A DNA stretch of 64,000 bases from positions 1 through 64,000 of the forward strand of contig CAKNOA010000009.1 in NCBI GenBank assembly GCA_930990065.1. Direction: 5' to 3'. Below are positions 28,601-37,537 of the stretch, in pieces. Within the stretch, counting starts at the first letter, position 1. Each line of letters begins with the position of its first letter. Source of the stretch: an uncultured Clostridia bacterium. GTDB taxonomy: Bacteria; Bacillota; Clostridia; Oscillospirales; Acutalibacteraceae. Both the position numbers and the translations under genes were made by a program. The notes beneath the pieces were generated by a model that was not told where the DNA came from, ran no database searches, and saw only the letters and a program-made list of their open reading frames with translations.

Positions 28601-29992
28601 CACCGCTACACGGAAACCCTGTTCGGTAAGGACCACGTGTTTAAAGCCGGTACCATCGCTACCGTGGCCGACAAAACGGCCATCGGCTATGTAAAAAAGT
28701 ACGAAGAAGGGCGCTCCATTACCCTGCACAGGGCGGAAGAAATGCGCCTGGCTATGGGCTGTACCGGTATCCGCCGCACCACGGGCCAGCACCCCGGCGG
28801 CATGGTCGTGGTGCCCAAGGGCCACGATATTTACGAATTCTGCCCTGTACAGCACCCGGCCAACGATATGACCAGCGACAACATCACCACCCATTTCGAC
28901 TTCCATTCCATCCACGATACCATCTGTAAGCTGGACGAACTGGGCCACGATGTGCCGACCATCTACCATTATCTGGAAGAATACACGGGCATCCCGGTGA
29001 TGAAGGTGAGCATGAGCGACCCGGACGTGATGAGCCTTTTCAACAGCACCAAAGCGCTGGGGGTTACGCCGGAAGACATCGATTCCGAAACGGGCACGTT
29101 TTCGCTCCCGGAACTGGGCACGCCGTTTGTTCGCCAGATGCTGGTGGATTGCCAGCCCAAAACGTTTTCGGACCTATTACAGGTATCGGGTCTGTCCCAC
29201 GGCACCGACGTGTGGCTGGGAAACGCCCAGGACCTGATCAAAAACGGTACCTGCACCATCAAAGAAGTGATCGGGACCCGTGACAGCATTATGACCTACC
29301 TGCTCCATAAAGGCCTGGAACCGAAAATGGCCTTTAAAATCATGGAAATCGTGCGGAAAGGCAAATCGAAAAAATTGCTCACCGACGAACACAAACAGGC
29401 CATGCGGGATCACGGCGTACCGGAATGGTACCTGGAAAGCTGCCTGAAGATTAAGTACATGTTCCCCAAAGCCCACGCCGCCGCGTACATGATTGCGGCT
29501 TTGCGTCTGGGATGGTACAAAGTGCACCGGCCCGTGGAATACTACGCGGCCTATTTCACCGTGCGCGGTGAAGATTTCGACGCCGCCACCGTTAGCCGCG
29601 GCCGGGCCGCCGTGCGCCAGCGCATGAAGGAAATCCAGCAAAAGGGCCACGAAGCTACCGCCAAGGAAGAAGCGGCATTTACCACGTTCCAAATCGTCAA
29701 CGAAATGTTGGCCCGGGGGATCGAGGTATTGCCCATCGACCTGTATAAAAGCGACGCCAAGCGCTTTTTGGTGGAAGATGGGAAAATCCGTCTGCCGTTT
29801 TCGTCCATGAGCGGTGTGGGTGAAGCCGCCGCCAACAGCCTGATGCAGGCGCGGGAATCCGGCGGGGAATTTTTATCCGTGGAAGATTTGCAGACAAGGG
29901 CCCATGTTAGCCGTGCCGTCATCGATACCTTGACGGAAACCGGTGCGCTAAGTGGCCTGCCCCAGAGCAGCCAGCTGAGTTTGTTCGGCTGA
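25643..29992 (+). CDS. polC: DNA polymerase III subunit alpha, PolC type
   Basis: Protein of 1449 residues, the replicative polymerase of low-GC Firmicutes. In order: N-terminal domain, OB fold (about 240-320), PHP domain from about 338 (VELHLHTNMSSMDGV), inserted 3'-5' exonuclease from about 430 (FDIETTGLSP, Asp433), zinc-binding CPHC...CPVC near 914-950, and the catalytic PDIDLNFSG (Asp973, Asp975). It ends in QLSLFG, a beta-clamp binding motif. The ATG at 25643 gives the family start; upstream in-frame bases include the ribosome-binding site. Length is typical. It closes the pyrH-polC run. Confidence 0.98.
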   Translation: MNTVEELFQNQADLSGCAPALLHSVVDRLTVEEETRGVEVSLRCGELLTAGALQQGEESLRKSSLNLGRVRLLPHYAPELFSGAHVPELLQQLKRQDATLNGTFCGCLTEYAEGTLTVTLRHGGLGLLKARHTGQKLSDMIAEQFSGLKVQVQFDGRVQVDENDAVQIEKQQKEEETKRREAATQMVEEQDRVLHERKPQTISVREGATLRPTLLTETARDIMGRTGKIRLTPIEDVTPETGSCMIWGEIFMIESRETRDGSRKIYSINITDYTGSMTLKIIQEVRQCQVLDELKKGDSLIARGQVEYDKYDHEIVLRPRSLAKAKQLKVTDSAPQKRVELHLHTNMSSMDGVSSAGDLIRRAHDWGHKAVAITDHGVAQAFPDAMNAVEAIRKDDEDFKVIYGMEAYFVNDMVPAVKGTLDLPLTGTFIAFDIETTGLSPRKDAVTEIGAVKIVDGQITDRFDTFVNPGRPIPAKITELTSITDDMVKDAPDISEALSQFRAFCGAPDSAVLIAHNADFDVSFLRTASESTGQDFSYTYIDSIPMCRSLLRDIRNYKLDTVARYLKVEEKHHHRADGDAFVLAQIFLLLLDRVKEKVKITSVQQLNTSLTGGDPKKLRSYHQIMLVKNKQGLRNLYQLISYAHLHCFYKKPLIPKSVLLKHREGLILGSACEAGELFRAIVNNEPWQNLCDIASFYDYLEIQPIGNNRFMIREGTAADEEALREYNRTVVRLGEALHKPVCATCDVHFLDPKDADYRKVLMASMGFSDAEEQAPLYLRTTDEMLREFAYLGEEKAREVVIENPNRIAESVDVVRPIPEGVFPPFIDGAEEQLNAICWQRAKERYGDPLPELVQKRLERELGSINKHGFSVLYMTAQKLVADSEAHGYLVGSRGSVGSSFVASMSGISEVNPLEPHYICPHCKHSEFITDGSYDSGFDLPPKNCPVCGHPYDRDGHTIPFETFLGFDGDKTPDIDLNFSGEYQSGAHRYTETLFGKDHVFKAGTIATVADKTAIGYVKKYEEGRSITLHRAEEMRLAMGCTGIRRTTGQHPGGMVVVPKGHDIYEFCPVQHPANDMTSDNITTHFDFHSIHDTICKLDELGHDVPTIYHYLEEYTGIPVMKVSMSDPDVMSLFNSTKALGVTPEDIDSETGTFSLPELGTPFVRQMLVDCQPKTFSDLLQVSGLSHGTDVWLGNAQDLIKNGTCTIKEVIGTRDSIMTYLLHKGLEPKMAFKIMEIVRKGKSKKLLTDEHKQAMRDHGVPEWYLESCLKIKYMFPKAHAAAYMIAALRLGWYKVHRPVEYYAAYFTVRGEDFDAATVSRGRAAVRQRMKEIQQKGHEATAKEEAAFTTFQIVNEMLARGIEVLPIDLYKSDAKRFLVEDGKIRLPFSSMSGVGEAAANSLMQARESGGEFLSVEDLQTRAHVSRAVIDTLTETGALSGLPQSSQLSLFG

Positions 29993-30000
29993 AATAAGCG

Positions 30001-30037
30001 TTGACACAAAAGTATCAGTGTGGTATTATGTTACCAC
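30001..30037 (+). promoter_or_regulatory. his operon promoter with overlapping palindrome
   Basis: TTGACA, 17 bases, TATTAT (30024-30029). The inverted repeat GTGGTA-N6-TACCAC (30020-30037) straddles the -10 box, a typical repressor position. No T-box is visible in the 43-base leader. Confidence 0.8.
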
Positions 30038-30079
30038 GCTAAAGCGTAAAATGAAAAGGAAAGGCAGAATCCGCTCCTT

Positions 30080-31270
30080 ATGAAACATAACCGTATGATC
30101 ACCCCCGAAGGCATGAAAGATATTTTGCTGGAGGAATGCACCCTGCGCCGTACCCTGCGGGAAAAAGCCGCGTCCCGGCTGCGCCGCAGCGGATACCGGG
30201 AAGTGGTAACCCCCGGCGTGGAATTTTACGACCTGTTCGACCCTTCGCATACCGGCTTTGCCCAGGAAGACCTCTACAAAATGACCGATAACAAAGGCCG
30301 CCTGCTGGTCATGCGCCCCGACTGCACGCTGCCCATTGCGCGGCTGGCGGCCACCCGCTTGCAGGCGCTGCCCCGGCCGCTGCGGCTGTGGTACGATGAA
30401 ATGGTGTACCGCAATAACCCCGGCCTGGATGGGCGGGACGATGAACAGCTGCAATGCGGTATGGAACTGCTGGGCGCCGGCGGGCTGAAAGCTGACCTGG
30501 AAGCGCTGTTCCTTGCCTCCCGCATTTTGCAGGATATGGTACCCGGTTACCGCATCGAGCTGGGCCACGCCGGCATTTTCCAGGGGCTGTCGGAAGAACT
30601 GCCCGTGGACGATGAAGGGCGGGAGGCCATCCGCCGGGCGATTGAAGCGAAAAACTATGCGGCTTTGTCCGCCATGCTGGATGAAATCCCCGATACCCCC
30701 GCGGTGCAGGCGCTGCAAAAGTTGCCGCGGCTGTTTGGTGGGCCGGAGGTGCTCCATGAGGCGCGGGCGCTGTGCGGCGGCAGCCGGGCGTCTGAAGCCC
30801 TTTCGTACTTACAAAACTTGTATGAAAAGCTGTGCGACCTGGGGCTTTCCGATCATGTGATGTTTGATTTAGGGCTGGTACAGCGCAACGATTATTACAC
30901 CGGCGTGGTGTTTTCGGCGTATATCCCCGGGGAAGGGGAAGCCGTGCTGTCCGGCGGGCGGTACGACAGTTTGCTCGACTGGTTCGGGCAGCCCATGCCC
31001 GCCGTGGGCTTTGCCCTCAAAATCGACGCCGTAGCCCGCAGCCTGATGCGCGAACAGGGAATCGTGTGCCCGGCGCCTCAGCTATTGGTATTCGGCGAAA
31101 AAGGGCAGGAAACCAAAGCGCTTTTGTATATGCAAGATAGGCAGGAGCAGGGCGTTATCTGTGAATACGCCGTGTGTGAAACCATGGAGCAGGCGAAAGA
31201 CTATGCGCTAAGCAGCGGGATTCACCGGCTGGCGGTTGTGGGCGAACAAGTCCGGGAGGTGGAAGTATGA
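30080..31270 (+). CDS. hisZ: ATP phosphoribosyltransferase regulatory subunit HisZ
   Basis: Protein of 396 residues resembling histidyl-tRNA synthetase without its anticodon-binding function. TPEGMKDILLEE, YDLFDPSHTG, MRPDCTLPIARLAATRL and GGRYDSLLDWFG are conserved. HisZ forms a complex with the short HisG encoded next and confers histidine feedback inhibition. It heads the operon after a strong promoter. The ribosome-binding site (GAAAAGGAAAGG) is about 15 bases from the ATG, rather far. It overlaps hisG by 4 bases. Confidence 0.93.
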   Translation: MKHNRMITPEGMKDILLEECTLRRTLREKAASRLRRSGYREVVTPGVEFYDLFDPSHTGFAQEDLYKMTDNKGRLLVMRPDCTLPIARLAATRLQALPRPLRLWYDEMVYRNNPGLDGRDDEQLQCGMELLGAGGLKADLEALFLASRILQDMVPGYRIELGHAGIFQGLSEELPVDDEGREAIRRAIEAKNYAALSAMLDEIPDTPAVQALQKLPRLFGGPEVLHEARALCGGSRASEALSYLQNLYEKLCDLGLSDHVMFDLGLVQRNDYYTGVVFSAYIPGEGEAVLSGGRYDSLLDWFGQPMPAVGFALKIDAVARSLMREQGIVCPAPQLLVFGEKGQETKALLYMQDRQEQGVICEYAVCETMEQAKDYALSSGIHRLAVVGEQVREVEV

Positions 31271-31902
31271 GGCCGCTGCGTATGGCCCTGACAAAAGGGC
31301 GGCTGGAAAAAGATACGGTGGCCCTGCTGGAAAAAGCGGGCATCGATTGCACCCAGGTGCATGAAAAAGGGCGGCGGTTGATCCTGCCCGTAGGGGACGG
31401 CAGCATGGAAGTGGTGCTGAGTAAAGCCGCCGACGTGATTACCTATGTGGAAAACGGTGTGTGCGACCTGGGCGTGGTGGGCAAAGACACCATCATGGAA
31501 CACGGCACCCGGTTTTTCGAAGTGATGGATTTGGGATTTGGCCGGTGCCGGTTTGCCCTGGCGGGGCCCAAAGGCGTGGATTTTTACGCCGGGTACCGGG
31601 AAAAGGTGGTCGCGTCCAAGTATCCTAATGTCACCCGGGCGTTTTTTGAAAATAAGCAAATGGACGTGCGGGTCATCCGCATTGAAGGCAGCGTGGAACT
31701 CGCGCCGCTACTGGGGCTTGCCGACGGCATTGTGGATATTGTCGAAACCGGCACCACATTAAAAGAAAACGGACTGGAAGTTAAAGAGACAGTGGCCGAT
31801 CTGTCGGCCCGGCTGATTGTAAATACGGCCAGCATGAAGCTGCGCAAAAAGCAGATCGAAGAACTGGTGGCCCGTCTGGAAGGAGCGAAAAAGACATGCT
31901 GA
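31267..31902 (+). CDS. hisG: ATP phosphoribosyltransferase, short form
   Basis: Protein of 211 residues catalysing the first step, joining ATP and PRPP. RMALTKGRLEKDTV and GVCDLGVVGKDTIMEHG are family blocks; ADGIVDIVETGTTLKENGLEV is the PRPP-binding signature. The short form lacks the C-terminal regulatory domain, consistent with hisZ just upstream. Translation is coupled to both neighbours by overlaps. Confidence 0.97.
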   Translation: MRPLRMALTKGRLEKDTVALLEKAGIDCTQVHEKGRRLILPVGDGSMEVVLSKAADVITYVENGVCDLGVVGKDTIMEHGTRFFEVMDLGFGRCRFALAGPKGVDFYAGYREKVVASKYPNVTRAFFENKQMDVRVIRIEGSVELAPLLGLADGIVDIVETGTTLKENGLEVKETVADLSARLIVNTASMKLRKKQIEELVARLEGAKKTC

Positions 31903-33197
31903 TGCAACTGATCACCGGCAGCGCCGAAGAACGGCGGGCGTTTGTCGATCAACTAAAAAAACGCGGCGACGAAAAAGACCGCCGGGTGGAACAGACTGTG
32001 GCGGAGATTTTGCAGAATGTGCGGGAAAACGGCGACAGCGCCGTGCGCGCCTATACCGAAAAATTCGATGGCCGCGCGCCGGAACAGACGGAAGTGTCCA
32101 GAAAAGAGCTGGAAGACTGCCTGCAAAGCTGTGACCCCAAATTCCGGCAGGCGCTGCAAGATGCGGCCCGTAATATCCGGGATTTCCACGAACGGCAAAA
32201 GCAGCAGAGCTGGCTCACCACCCGGGCAGACGGCACCGTCATGGGCCAACGGGTGCGGGGGCTGCACCGGGTGGGCATTTATGTGCCCGGCGGCACGGCG
32301 GCGTACCCCAGCTCCGTTTTAATGAACGCCATTCCCGCCCATGTGGCCGGGGTGGGCGAGATCGTCATGGTCACGCCCCCCAGCAAAGACGGCCGGCCGA
32401 ACCCCACCATTATGGCGGCCGCCGCAGTGGCCGGGGTGGACCGGGTGTTCCTGATGGGCGGGGCCCAGGCCGTGGCCGCCCTGGCATATGGCACCGAAAC
32501 CGTGCCGCGGGTGGATAAAATCGTGGGCCCGGGCAATATCTTTGTGGCTACGGCGAAAAAATTGCTGTACGGCACGGTGGATATCGACATGATCGCCGGC
32601 CCCAGCGAAATTTTGATTGTGGCCGACGATTCCGCCAACCCCCGGTTTTTGGCCGCCGACCTGATGAGCCAGGCGGAACATGACCGGTTGGCGTCCGCCA
32701 TTTTGATCACGACTAGCGAAAAAATTGCAAAGCAGACGGAACAGGAACTGGCTTTGCAGGTGCAAACCCTGTCCCGCCGGGCGATTATTGAAGAAAGCCT
32801 GCAGCATTACGGCGCCATGATCGTGTGCGACACCATGGACGAAGTGGTGGCGTTTGCCAATTTACTCGCCCCCGAACACCTGGAAGTGTGCTGCCGGGAA
32901 CCCATGACGTACGTCGGTAAACTGGATAACGCCGGGTCGGTGTTCCTGGGGCACTATTCCCCGGAACCTTTGGGCGACTATTTTGCCGGGCCCAACCACG
33001 TGCTGCCCACGTCCGGCACGGCGCGGTTCTTCTCGCCCCTGTCGGTGGACAGCTTTGTGAAGAAGTCCAGCTTTATCGCCTATACCAAGGAAGCACTGCT
33101 GCGGGATGCCGATGAAATCGTCACCCTCGCCAACGCCGAAGGATTGACGGCCCACGCCAATTCCATCATCGTGCGCCAGAAGGAGGAAAAGGACTGA
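31896..33197 (+). CDS. hisD: Histidinol dehydrogenase
   Basis: Protein of 433 residues, carrying out the last two oxidations to histidine with NAD and zinc. [52 protein letters not shown] and [11 protein letters not shown] are conserved. [20 protein letters not shown] near the C-terminus is intact. It overlaps hisG by 7 bases and hisC by one base. Confidence 0.98.
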   Translation: MLMQLITGSAEERRAFVDQLKKRGDEKDRRVEQTVAEILQNVRENGDSAVRAYTEKFDGRAPEQTEVSRKELEDCLQSCDPKFRQALQDAARNIRDFHERQKQQSWLTTRADGTVMGQRVRGLHRVGIYVPGGTAAYPSSVLMNAIPAHVAGVGEIVMVTPPSKDGRPNPTIMAAAAVAGVDRVFLMGGAQAVAALAYGTETVPRVDKIVGPGNIFVATAKKLLYGTVDIDMIAGPSEILIVADDSANPRFLAADLMSQAEHDRLASAILITTSEKIAKQTEQELALQVQTLSRRAIIEESLQHYGAMIVCDTMDEVVAFANLLAPEHLEVCCREPMTYVGKLDNAGSVFLGHYSPEPLGDYFAGPNHVLPTSGTARFFSPLSVDSFVKKSSFIAYTKEALLRDADEIVTLANAEGLTAHANSIIVRQKEEKD

Positions 33198-34276
33198 TGT
33201 TCGAACTCAATGAAAAAATCCGGGACCTGACCCCCTATGACCCGATCACCGGTACGTATACCGTGCGGCTGGACGCCAACGAATCCTTTTTGTCCCTGCC
33301 CGATGACGTGCGGCAGGAACTGGGGCAGATCGCCTCGTCCCTCGATTACCGCCGGTACCCGGACCCGCTGGCGAAGGATGTGTGTGCGGCGTTTGGGGCG
33401 TATTACGGGGTGGACCCGGCGTGCGTCGCCGGGGGCAACGGCAGCGACGAACTCATCAGCATTTTGATGAACGCATTTTTGCAGCCCGGGGACGCGGTGA
33501 TCACCGCCCTGCCCGATTTTTCCATGTACGGCTTTTATGCGCATTTGGCCGGCGGGCGGGAGGTATCCGTCCAAAAAGACGATAGCCTCCGGTTCCCCGC
33601 CGATGCGGTCATCGAAACGGCCAAACGGGAAAACGCCCGGATGATCGTGTTTTCGAACCCGTGCAACCCCACGGGCCAGGGGCTGCCCAAAAACGACGTG
33701 CGCCGACTGTTGCAGGCGGTGCCCGAAACGCTCGTCGTGCTGGACGAAGCGTACATGGATTTTTGGGACGAATCCATGCTGCCGGAAGCGACCAAGTACG
33801 ATAACCTGCTGATTTTGCGCACGTGCAGCAAAGCGTTCGGCGGCGCGGCGGTGCGGCTGGGGTTTGTCGTGGGGCCGGAGCGCCTGGTGCGGGCCGTGCG
33901 GGCGGTAAAATCGCCGTATAACCTCAATAGTTTCACCCAGGCCGCCGGGACGGTGCTGCTGTCCCGCCGGGATGCGGAAAAAGCCGCCATCGAAACCATC
34001 AAAGCATCCACCCACGCCTTGCACGAAGCTTTGTGCCGTTTGGCCGAAGCATACCCGGTGCTCGAAAAAGTATACGACACCTGCTGTAACTTTGTGCTCA
34101 TCCGCACCGGCGCGGCTGACACGCTGCACCGCGGGCTGCTGCAAAAGGGCATCGCCGTGCGGCGGTTCCCCGGGTATTTGCGCATTACGGCAGGCAGCGA
34201 AGAGGAAAATCAGGCGGTCACGGCGGCGCTGCAAGAGCTGCTAGCTGCGGACACCGAAAAGGAGGGGCAGGCATGA
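33197..34276 (+). CDS. hisC: Histidinol-phosphate aminotransferase
   Basis: Protein of 359 residues, a class I/II PLP enzyme. [13 protein letters not shown] is the typical start; [20 protein letters not shown] and [19 protein letters not shown] (with the PLP lysine) are present. It converts imidazole-acetol phosphate to histidinol phosphate. It is tightly coupled to hisD and hisB. Confidence 0.95.
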   Translation: MFELNEKIRDLTPYDPITGTYTVRLDANESFLSLPDDVRQELGQIASSLDYRRYPDPLAKDVCAAFGAYYGVDPACVAGGNGSDELISILMNAFLQPGDAVITALPDFSMYGFYAHLAGGREVSVQKDDSLRFPADAVIETAKRENARMIVFSNPCNPTGQGLPKNDVRRLLQAVPETLVVLDEAYMDFWDESMLPEATKYDNLLILRTCSKAFGGAAVRLGFVVGPERLVRAVRAVKSPYNLNSFTQAAGTVLLSRRDAEKAAIETIKASTHALHEALCRLAEAYPVLEKVYDTCCNFVLIRTGAADTLHRGLLQKGIAVRRFPGYLRITAGSEEENQAVTAALQELLAADTEKEGQA

Positions 34277-34860
34277 ACCCTGTGCGCTGTGCGGAAGTGA
34301 CCCGCACCACCAAAGAAACCGACATTTCCCTTTCCCTGTGCCTGGACGGCGGTGAAACCGACGTGATGACGGGCATCGGCTTTTTTGACCACATGCTCAC
34401 GGCCTTTTCGGTCCACGGCGGCTTTGGGCTGTCCATCCGGGCCGAAGGCGATCTATTGGTGGACGGCCACCACACGGTGGAAGATACGGGCATCGTGCTG
34501 GGCCAGGCGCTAGGAAAGGCCCTGGGGGATAAAAGCGGCATCGCCCGGTTCGGCAGCTTCTTTGTGCCCATGGACGAAAGCTTGTGCTTTGCCAGCGTGG
34601 ATGTCAGCGGCCGGCCGTTTTTGGTGTTTGACGGCACGTTCCCCCAGGAAAAAGTCGGGGATTTTGATAGCTGCCTGACTGTCGAATTTTTCCGCGCGCT
34701 GGCGATGAACGCCGGGATCACTTTGCACCTGAAAGTGCTGTATGGGGCCAACACCCATCACATGATCGAAGGCCTGTTCAAAGCGGCTGCCCACGCGCTG
34801 CGCCTGGCGGTACAGCCCGCCAGTGGGGAAGGGGTACTTTCCACCAAGGGCGTTTTGTGA
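34273..34860 (+). CDS. hisB: Imidazoleglycerol-phosphate dehydratase
   Basis: Protein of 195 residues, the monofunctional dehydratase without a phosphatase domain. It shows [33 protein letters not shown] and [18 protein letters not shown], whose histidines bind manganese. A separate histidinol phosphatase is needed and is not in the window. It overlaps hisC by 4 bases; 83 bases separate it from the next gene. Confidence 0.97.
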   Translation: MNPVRCAEVTRTTKETDISLSLCLDGGETDVMTGIGFFDHMLTAFSVHGGFGLSIRAEGDLLVDGHHTVEDTGIVLGQALGKALGDKSGIARFGSFFVPMDESLCFASVDVSGRPFLVFDGTFPQEKVGDFDSCLTVEFFRALAMNAGITLHLKVLYGANTHHMIEGLFKAAAHALRLAVQPASGEGVLSTKGVL

Positions 34861-34866
34861 TACAAT
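34838..34866 (+). promoter_or_regulatory. Possible internal his promoter
   Basis: TTTCCA, 17 bases, TACAAT across the end of hisB, upstream of the hisA-hisI fusion. The -35 match is weak. Confidence 0.35.
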
Positions 34867-34943
34867 AGAGGTGGCGGAAACGTGATAGGGTAGGGAAAGA
34901 ACAAAGAAGTGAAAATGAACCGCCACGGAAGGATGACAAAAGT

Positions 34944-36020
34944 ATGATTATTTTGCCTGCGATCGATCTACATGACGGCAGTTGTGTGCGGCTGATGCAG
35001 GGCGACTATGCCACGGCCGAAAAAGTGGCCGAAAGCCCTGTCAAAGCGGCTTCGTATTTTGAAAGCGAGGGTGCACACTGGCTGCATATGGTGGACCTGG
35101 ACGGCGCCAAATTCGGACGCCCGGTCAACGACCAGAGCGTGTTTGACGTGCTGCGCCAGGTACACATGAAAGTGGAACTGGGCGGCGGCATCCGGGATAT
35201 GAAAACGGTGGAATACTATCTGGAAAAAGGCGTGTCCCGCATTATCCTCGGTTCAGTGGCACTGAAAGACCCGGCGTTTGTGCGGGAAGCCGTGAAAAAG
35301 TACGGCAAGCGCATCGCCGTGGGCATTGACGCCAAGGGCGGCAAAGTGGCCGCCGAAGGCTGGCTGCAGGTGAGCAACGTCGATTATCTGGATCTCGCCA
35401 GGGAAATGGAACAGATCGGCGTGCGGTACATCATTTTTACCGATATCAGCAAAGACGGCACCATGAACGGGCCGAACCTCGATATGCTCGACCGCATCAA
35501 CCGGGAAGTGTCCTGCAACATCATCGCCAGCGGCGGCGTGAGCAATTTAAAAGACATTCTCGACCTCAACGCGCTGCAGCTCTACGGCGCCATCTGCGGC
35601 AAGAGCATTTATTCCGGTTCCCTGAGCCTGAAGGCTGCCGTGCGCGCCAGCCAGCTCATTTCCGGCAGCAGAAAACAGAACCCCGAAATGATCGAAGATA
35701 CCATCGACCGGTATTTCCAGAAGAGCGAACTGATCCCGGCAGTGGTGCAGGAAGCCGGTACCGGCGACGTGCTGATGCTGGCGTACATGAACCGGCAGTC
35801 CCTGCGCAAAACGCTGGAAACGGGCTACACCTGGTTTTTCAGCCGCAGCCGGCAGGAATTATGGAATAAAGGCGCCACGTCGGGCCATGTGCAAAAAGTG
35901 GTGTCCATTACCGCCGACTGCGACGACGATACGCTGCTGGTGAAAGTGGTCCAAACGGGCCCGGCCTGCCATACCGGCGCCCACAGCTGCTTCTTTAAGC
36001 AGATTTGGAAAAACGGATAA
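34944..36020 (+). CDS. hisA-hisI: HisA-HisI fusion: ProFAR isomerase / phosphoribosyl-AMP cyclohydrolase
   Basis: Protein of 358 residues with two complete enzymes. Residues 1 to about 238 are His[53 protein letters not shown] and [10 protein letters not shown] are all intact. A linker (about 239-258) leads to His[41 protein letters not shown] and [10 protein letters not shown], with zinc cysteines present. I see no frameshift or stop between them. HisI acts just before HisE and HisA acts just after it. HisI is more commonly a single gene or fused to HisE. Confidence 0.95.
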   Translation: MIILPAIDLHDGSCVRLMQGDYATAEKVAESPVKAASYFESEGAHWLHMVDLDGAKFGRPVNDQSVFDVLRQVHMKVELGGGIRDMKTVEYYLEKGVSRIILGSVALKDPAFVREAVKKYGKRIAVGIDAKGGKVAAEGWLQVSNVDYLDLAREMEQIGVRYIIFTDISKDGTMNGPNLDMLDRINREVSCNIIASGGVSNLKDILDLNALQLYGAICGKSIYSGSLSLKAAVRASQLISGSRKQNPEMIEDTIDRYFQKSELIPAVVQEAGTGDVLMLAYMNRQSLRKTLETGYTWFFSRSRQELWNKGATSGHVQKVVSITADCDDDTLLVKVVQTGPACHTGAHSCFFKQIWKNG

Positions 36021-36037
36021 AAGGAGTCTGAATATCC

Positions 36038-36364
36038 ATGAACGATACATTCCGCGCCCTATATGACACGGTGCTCCAGCGCCGGGACGAACAAAAGGAA
36101 GGCTCGTACACCTGCTACCTGTTCCGCGAGGGGATCGACAAGATCCTGAAAAAATGCGGGGAAGAGTGCAGCGAAGTCATCATCGCCGCTAAAAACGGGA
36201 AAAACGAAGACACCGTGGGCGAGATTTCCGATCTTCTCTATCATTTGACGGTGCTCATGGTCCAGCAGGGCATTGACCTTGCGGACGTGGAAGCGTGTTT
36301 AGCCAAACGCAGCCTGAAAACCGGCAATTTGAAAAAATTCCACCAGGTGGATAAAAACACCTGA
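36038..36364 (+). CDS. hisE: Phosphoribosyl-ATP diphosphatase
   Basis: Protein of 108 residues of the MazG-like all-alpha type. SYTCYLFREGIDKILKKCGEECSEVIIAAKN and VGEISDLLYHLTVLM hold the metal-binding glutamates and aspartate. It removes diphosphate from phosphoribosyl-ATP, feeding HisI. It is the last gene of the operon, 17 bases after the fusion, with a terminator behind it. Confidence 0.97.
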   Translation: MNDTFRALYDTVLQRRDEQKEGSYTCYLFREGIDKILKKCGEECSEVIIAAKNGKNEDTVGEISDLLYHLTVLMVQQGIDLADVEACLAKRSLKTGNLKKFHQVDKNT

Positions 36365-36375
36365 AAAACAAAAGA

Positions 36376-36410
36376 AAGGGCAGGGGGATTCCCCTGCCTT
36401 TTTTCTTTTA
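36376..36410. terminator. Terminator between hisE and the pseudouridine synthase
   Basis: The stem GGCAGGGG/CCCCTGCC is followed by a T run on the plus strand; CTTTCTTTT follows it on the minus strand, so it may act both ways. Confidence 0.85.
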
Positions 36411-36417
36411 TGGCGTA

Positions 36418-37377
36418 TTACGGCCTTTTTTCAAACATGGGCAAGAACCACACGTCCCCGGCGGTGAAGGTCTTCCCCTGCAAATAGTTGAGCCGCCCGG
36501 CGTCCTCGGTGAACGCAAAGCGCAGCCGGTACGAATAGAGCGCCTGCCAGGATAAACCCACTTTTTTGTTGTCGGCATTTTTGCCGTATTTGCCGTCGCC
36601 TACTAGCGGGTGGCCAATATGGGCCATATGGGCGCGGATCTGATGGGTGCGCCCGGTGAGCAGGTCGATTTCCAGCAGCGACATGTCCTTTTTTTCCTGT
36701 AGCACCCGGTACCGGGTGCGGATGGTGCGGCCGTCGGGCATGGGGGCATCGTGGACATACACCCGGTTGTGTTTTTCGTCCTTCCACAAGTACGCCTGCA
36801 AGGTGTCTTCTTTTTTCGGCATGTGCCCCCACACCAGGCACAGGTACAGTTTATCCAGTTCCCGGGTACGGAATTTTTCGTTCAAAATCCGCAAACTTTC
36901 GGCGTTTTTTGCCGCCACCACAATGCCGCCGGTGTTGCGGTCGATGCGGTTGACCAGCGCCGGGGCAAAGGACTGCTCGTTTTTCGGGTCGTACTCCCCT
37001 TTGTCATACAGGTAGTGCTGCACCCTGGCGATCAGGGAATCGAAGTGGTAGTGTTCGTCCGGGTGCACCAGCAGCCCCGGCTTTTTATCCAGCAGCAAAA
37101 TGTTTTCGTCTTCGTATAAAATCGACAGTTTTACCGGCGCTTTCATAAAGTCGTACTGTTCCGGTTCGGTGCCCAACAGTTCGTCTTTGATATATAAGGT
37201 CAGTACGTCGTTTTCCGCCAGCCGGTCGTCAATATGGCACCGGCGGCCGTTGCATTTTACGTCCTTTTTGCGGATCGCCTTATACAAAAGCGAAACGGGC
37301 AAATGGGGGAAACGTTTGGTCAAAAACCGGTCCAGCCGCTGGCCGGCGTCATTTTTTCCAATGGTTACGGTCTTCAT
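36418..37377 (-). CDS. RluA-family 23S rRNA pseudouridine synthase
   Basis: Protein of 319 residues with an N-terminal S4 RNA-binding domain (AGQRLDRFLTKRFP, LLYKAIRKKDVKCNG) and an RluA catalytic domain. NRIDRNTGGIVV contains the catalytic Asp; LLTGRTHQIRAHMAHIGHPLVGDGKYG is the family signature. It would convert uridines in 23S rRNA; RluC or RluD cannot be told apart here. ATG at 37377. It is divergent from radC. Confidence 0.93.
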   Translation of the reverse strand: MKTVTIGKNDAGQRLDRFLTKRFPHLPVSLLYKAIRKKDVKCNGRRCHIDDRLAENDVLTLYIKDELLGTEPEQYDFMKAPVKLSILYEDENILLLDKKPGLLVHPDEHYHFDSLIARVQHYLYDKGEYDPKNEQSFAPALVNRIDRNTGGIVVAAKNAESLRILNEKFRTRELDKLYLCLVWGHMPKKEDTLQAYLWKDEKHNRVYVHDAPMPDGRTIRTRYRVLQEKKDMSLLEIDLLTGRTHQIRAHMAHIGHPLVGDGKYGKNADNKKVGLSWQALYSYRLRFAFTEDAGRLNYLQGKTFTAGDVWFLPMFEKRP

Positions 37378-37412
37378 GGGGTCCTCCTTTATCGGGCCGT
37401 GGTTCGCTCTTC

Positions 37413-37441
37413 ATTATACGCCGCCCATGCGGGGAACACAA
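37413..37441 (-). promoter_or_regulatory. Promoter of the pseudouridine synthase gene
   Basis: On the minus strand TTGTGT, 17 bases, TATAAT, 36 bases before the ATG. Confidence 0.6.
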
Positions 37442-37468
37442 GCCCTTTCCCCGGGGCATAAAAACGGC

Positions 37469-37497
37469 TTTACGAACCCGGCGGCCGGGAGTATAAT
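37469..37497 (+). promoter_or_regulatory. Promoter of radC
   Basis: TTTACG, 17 bases, TATAAT, 40 bases before the radC ATG. It is divergent from the promoter at 37413-37441. Confidence 0.65.
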
Positions 37498-37537
37498 GAA
37501 AACAGAATTCCCATTCCCCGGGAAAGGAGCATGCAGC

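Noticed and set aside
34944..35660. HisF instead of HisA for the first half of the fusion
   Set aside because: The [15 protein letters not shown] start, [14 protein letters not shown] and the end of the domain fit HisA; HisF would begin with KRIIPCLDV-type sequence.
37100..37537. N-terminal extension of radC by 146 codons
   Set aside because: It is antisense to the pseudouridine synthase start and lies upstream of the radC promoter; the ATG at 37538 has a proper ribosome-binding site.
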